DNA of 64,000 nt, from contig NC_088777.1 in assembly GCF_954871325.1 (NCBI RefSeq), forward strand, positions 21,305,366 to 21,369,365. The letters are read 5' to 3'. Below, one piece after another: positions 60,559 through 64,000 of the stretch. The DNA is from Gordionus sp. m RMFG-2023. Its lineage: Eukaryota > Nematomorpha > Gordioida > Chordodea > Parachordodidae. A program made the translations under genes and the position numbers. Numbering within the stretch: position 1 is the stretch's first letter; the number at the start of each line of letters is the position of its first letter. Below the pieces are notes generated by a model that was not told where the DNA came from, made no database searches, and saw only the letters and a list, made by a program, of their open reading frames with translations.

Positions 60559-61139
60559 AATATAGTTATAAATATTTTCTAAATTACATATATTTTATAA
60601 TTGAATCCCTAACAAGTATTATACAAGCACAATTAAACTATATCAACTTTATTATATAATATTTATAAAATCATTAAATCAGTTTATTTTTTTCCAGCAA
60701 TAAGTCAATTCTTATCTTCCATCTAATTTTATAAACATAATTGATTATTGTATATTTTTATATGTGGTATTTTTAAAATAAAATCGTATATTTCAATTTT
60801 GTGGTCAAATAACTAAATATTCGTTCTGTGATGTTAAAGAATAATTATCTAACTGCCCCCCTCCAAAAAAAATTAGGCACCCCTCCCCCTTCCTCCAATG
60901 AGTGAAGCTAGAAGGCCTGGAATATGATGTAAATAAAGTATGCAATAATAACACAAAAATGTATAGTTAGTAAATGGATGTTATGTAAAATAATAATTGA
61001 AAATGACATGTTATTTTATATGCCATTATGAATTAAAATGTCAGGATTATCTATTTATCGGATCGGGCATCGGGTCAACTACCTCTTACAACCCAACCCA
61101 TACCTGAGCTCGGGTCGTCTAAAGACAACCTGTGCAGAT
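60559..61139. other. TMEM129 intron or flank, with a hAT-like end at about 61045-61145
   Basis: A/T-rich, with no gene. The patch from 61055 on (GGATCGGGCATCGGGTCAAC to GCTCGGGTCGTC) ends ACCTGTGCAGATCTCTA, the inverse of the TAGAGATCTGCA tip at 1161. It looks like a hAT terminus without a partner. Confidence 0.4.
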
Positions 61140-61345
61140 CTCTAATATAAATATATCGAAAGGTCTATTAATTTCAGAATGTAAATCATGGTATGAAGGA
61201 TTAATTTTAGTGGATAATCCAAGAAACGCAATGTACTTTATAATATATTTTGAGTTTTTCCTAAATATATTAAAATTACTGTATATTTTGGCAACAGTTC
61301 CAATTAGTACACGAACAAATAACGATCTTTTCTTCGGAGAATGAA
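61140..61345 (+). pseudogene. hAT fragment, DUF4371/ZMYM1-like C-terminus
   Basis: The plus strand reads ISECKSWYEGLILVDNPRNA, then ILKLLYILATVPISTRTNND. This parallels the E-x-x-x-W...NAL...LL.ILATLPVSTxTxER block of DUF4371-type hAT transposases. Only this block remains, in one open frame of about 70 residues, with the dimerisation signature degraded. Confidence 0.6.
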
Positions 61346-62620
61346 AACCCAACTCAAAAGTATGACTTACTAACGATTAAATAGACTAGCTTAACTTAAT
61401 ATATATCGAGATTTAATCACTTTCAGAACAAATTATTAAAAAATTAACACAATCGCAAAGATTACATTTTCATTCATGAACAATATTTTGATTAACTTTT
61501 TAAACCATGTTTAATTCTATATTATACTACGATTTACATACCAGTTATAGTTATATTTTCAAACAATATATATTAGCTCTTAAATATTTTGTATTTTCTA
61601 ATATTTTATTATTTGGGTTTGTAATTATCATTTTTAATATGCTTGGTTATAATAAATATTAAATTTATAAGTTCAAATAAAATTTAATGTTTCAAAAAAA
61701 ATTATCCCCCCACCCCTCGTAAATAATTTATGACCAGCTTGGTTGTTAAATGGCTAGATTTAAGCTGATTTTTAAAAACGGCTAACTCAATTTACCAGAA
61801 AAATATTAGACAAGCCTGACGATTTTGCTCATGGCATAAAGGTTTGGACAACTATTAGCATAATCTCAAGGCTTAGGCAATATCTTTCTCGCTAAAACAA
61901 TAAGTTAGCTGTTTATAAAAATCGGTTCGAATAGAGCCGTTTAACATCACTAAAAGTTAGGAGCTAGTAAAGAACTATTTTAAGGCTAAACAAGATAAAC
62001 ACTTGTAACGGTTAAATTAATTTATATCAATCAAAATCATTTCTTATAACTTAAAGAAGTGCTGATACTTTTTCACCTGGGCCATAAAAAAAAATTTATA
62101 CACCAGGGCCAAGCAGAAAATTCTAGGAAAGGCCTAAAAATATTTAAAAAATGGGCTTTATTTTTTAAAATAATCTAGGCTGGGTTAAAGAATTTAATTT
62201 TACAACCCCCGGTGAGGCCCTGCAATTGGTAACTCTGCAGAAAATAAAATCAATAATTAGATGCTAAATATTAGGGCAAGGCAATTAACTTTTGCATTTT
62301 CATTATAGTATTTTAATTTACTGTAAAATGAAATTGTTAATGTTTCTTCTTTTAAATTAAATAATATTATCTTGTACAGTGGTTAGATATGTTGAACGAT
62401 ACTAGTTAGTTATTACTAGGGGTGTACCGATACCACTTTTTGGAGGCCGATCCGATCCGATATTCCCAATATTGAATTGATATCAGCCGATTACCGATCC
62501 AATATCATATCTAATTTTCTGTAAATATATGAATGATTTTAATTTTTAATATACTTTTTATTAGTATACCATCTATAATTTAACTATACCTTAACTTATG
62601 TCATTTAAATATATTATAAT
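61346..62620. other. Non-coding stretch with two hAT-like ends
   Basis: No gene. The patch at about 61900-61960 read inversely starts TTAGTGATGTTAAACGGCTC, and that at 62415-62500 reads AGGGGTGTACCGATACC with GGCCGATCCGATCC. Both have the look of hAT termini, but neither is paired here. Confidence 0.4.
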
Positions 62621-62631
62621 GGGTGTCACGT

Positions 62632-62735
62632 GAATTCGGCGCACGACAATTCGGCGCAGCGTCAATTCAACGCGGCGACAATTCGGAGTAGCGTCAATTC
62701 AGCGCAGCGTCAGTTCGGCGCGTATCTAATACAGC
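62632..62735. repeat. 16-bp minisatellite AATTCGGCGCAGCGTC, about six copies
   Basis: Successive AATTCGGCGCACGAC, AATTCGGCGCAGCGTC, AATTCAACGCGGCGAC, AATTCGGAGTAGCGTC, AATTCAGCGCAGCGTC and AGTTCGGCGCGTATC. It is very rich in CpG for this genome. It begins next to GGGTGTCACGTG, perhaps the tip of a transposon whose end is made of these repeats. Confidence 0.85.
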
Positions 62736-62944
62736 TGCAATTTATTATAAATTTATTAGTATAAAAAAAAGGATGATTAAATAGAAGTCATTTTAAATGT
62801 TAGTCCTATTAATTATTTCATTATATTTTTTTACAAAATTCTCAATATCAATAAGAAATTTAATAATATCAAAAAAAATTAACAACCAATATTTATACAG
62901 ATTTCTTTGGTGGAGAATTTATCATTATAAGGTATACATATTAT
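62736..62944. other. Short A/T-rich spacer
   Basis: Nothing recognised between the minisatellite and the next hAT relic. Confidence 0.4.
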
Positions 62945-63725
62945 GTTGGCTAAATTCTTAAAAATAGACCTAAATCGGTCGTTTAACATTTTGATTTGAA
63001 TTTATAAAGAGAGGTCTACTTTTCTCAGAGATTTTGCTAATTCATCTAGAATCAAATTTTTATATAGAATAATCTCCTTATAAATATTTAATAGGGCTAA
63101 TCCAAAGATTTTTAACCAGTAGTATTTCTTAAATAGGTTTTTACCTTTTTAAAGTTGAAAAGATCTTTCATTAGTGCATGTAATAAGTGGTAATGTAGCT
63201 AAAATAATTAATAATGTTTTGATATTGGGAACCTAAAATTACACATGGAATAGGTCTGCAGAGCATTTTTTGGTCTCAAAGAATACTCTATCGAAAATGA
63301 GACATCACAAAGTAACTTATCATATGAGCCTACTATATTGAGATTTTCCTAATATCCTCTCGTGCTTCAAGGGTAATCAACAGTTTAGGCTCAACCGGCA
63401 AAAGAAAAAAAAAGCTTTTTAAAATAAAAATATGACTAATAAATCTTTCCTTTAATTTAAAAATAAATGTATCAATAAGATGAATAAAAATGTTTTATAA
63501 AAATCCTCAATCGTAGATGCATCAATATTTGAGCAATTAAATTGTCTAGAAACTACTCTAGGTTTAAAATTTTTAATCCCAAACATATTAGCAATCTCCT
63601 CTACTTTCTCATATTTTATGAAATTTTATCCACATTCTCACTAATATTGGTTAATATTTCAACAATATCCTTTGCTCTATTCATAACCTCCCTTAAATCC
63701 AAATCAATTTTTTAAAGCATTTTGC
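62945..63725 (-). mobile_element. hAT relic, DUF4371/ZMYM1-like, C-terminal half
   Basis: The minus strand reads, across frames: IDLDLREVMNRAKDIVEILT (about 63650-63720), YEKVEEIANMFGIKNFKPRV and SRQFNCSNIDASTIEDFYKT (about 63500-63610), LIFDRVFFETKKCSADLF (about 63245-63300), and NIKTLLIILATLPL.TCTNERSF (about 63150-63230), ending GLALLNIYKEI. This is the order of the second half of DUF4371-type hAT transposases, nearly co-linear but broken many times. Confidence 0.75.
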
Positions 63726-63783
63726 TAAAATCATATGTATAATTAAATAAAAAATAAACAAATTGAATAGATATTAAAAATTG

Positions 63784-64000
63784 TGGGGTAATTCCATACC
63801 AAATCGATAACTTTTCGGCCCGACCTTTTTAATTTCGATAAAATTTTGTATGCTGAGAGAATATCATTTGAAAGCATAAAATCCAAAATTTTAGCTTCCT
63901 AGTACTCATAGTTCCAGAGATATCAATGGTCAAAAGTGCCAAAAATGGCCTTTTTTTGAAAAATACGATTTTTTGAAATTGAGATAAGTTAAAAAATAAT
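63784..64000. mobile_element. Long-TIR MITE end, related to 6757-7593, cut by the window edge
   Basis: GGGGTAATTCCATACCAAAT followed by CGATAACTTTTCGGCCCGAC and then GTTCCAGAGATATCA parallels the layout of the left repeat at 6757 (GGGCCATTCCACGTCAAATC, CGACCGACCCC, GTTCTCGAGATAT). It is a diverged relative, with only one end in view. Confidence 0.55.

Overview
This is a very A+T-rich (by eye over three quarters A+T) stretch of an animal nuclear genome, packed with transposon relics. The main host gene runs left to right across about 49 kb: eight exons of a short-chain (spongin-type, C4-like) collagen, at 2221-2349, 2726-2851, 3983-4108, 9941-10066, 31666-32046, 41987-42166, 42284-42542 and 50945-51420, with a poly(A) signal at 51477. 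Its 5' end lies outside the window. A second host gene arrives tail-to-tail from the right: the last exon of TMEM129, an ER membrane E3 ubiquitin ligase, at 56521-56802 on the minus strand. The spongin-type collagen family is reported from sponges, cnidarians and several other invertebrate groups. Together with the A+T content this suggests a non-vertebrate animal of hydrozoan-like base composition. The species cannot be named from this sequence.

Layout. 1-2.2 kb: a hAT relic. 2.2-10 kb: four small collagen exons, with a Tc1/mariner-like element (5469-6682), a long-TIR MITE (6757-7593) and a LINE 3' end (8640-9470) in the introns. 12.0-13.4 kb: an internally deleted hAT. 14.7-30.7 kb, inside one collagen intron: a nested composite. 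An outer element with long inverted repeats and a perfect 9-bp target duplication (14725-30665) holds an old Gypsy LTR retrotransposon (16383-19048) and a YLDDG-type retroelement (about 19.9-21.7 kb). Its right inverted repeat is split by a hAT (23513-30649), which in turn carries a 5-kb foldback made of an inverted satellite-like array (25269-30246). 31-42.5 kb: three more collagen exons and several hATs. 42.9-46.5 kb: a region bounded by inverted 14-bp minisatellites, containing a nearly open hAT with a perfect 8-bp target duplication (43016-45041). 48.6-50 kb: a second YLDDG-type retroelement copy. 50.9-51.4 kb: the collagen C-terminal domain. 54.5-64 kb: further hAT relics, TMEM129, and a hAT with CGCC-rich ends and a perfect target duplication (57836-60558).

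The collagen exons form one reading frame: every triple-helical exon starts on a complete Gly codon in phase 0, and the last junction is phase 1. I found no tRNA, rRNA, CRISPR array or bacterial-type gene. The most unusual structures are the large foldback, the nested 9-bp-TSD composite, and the minisatellite-ended element.
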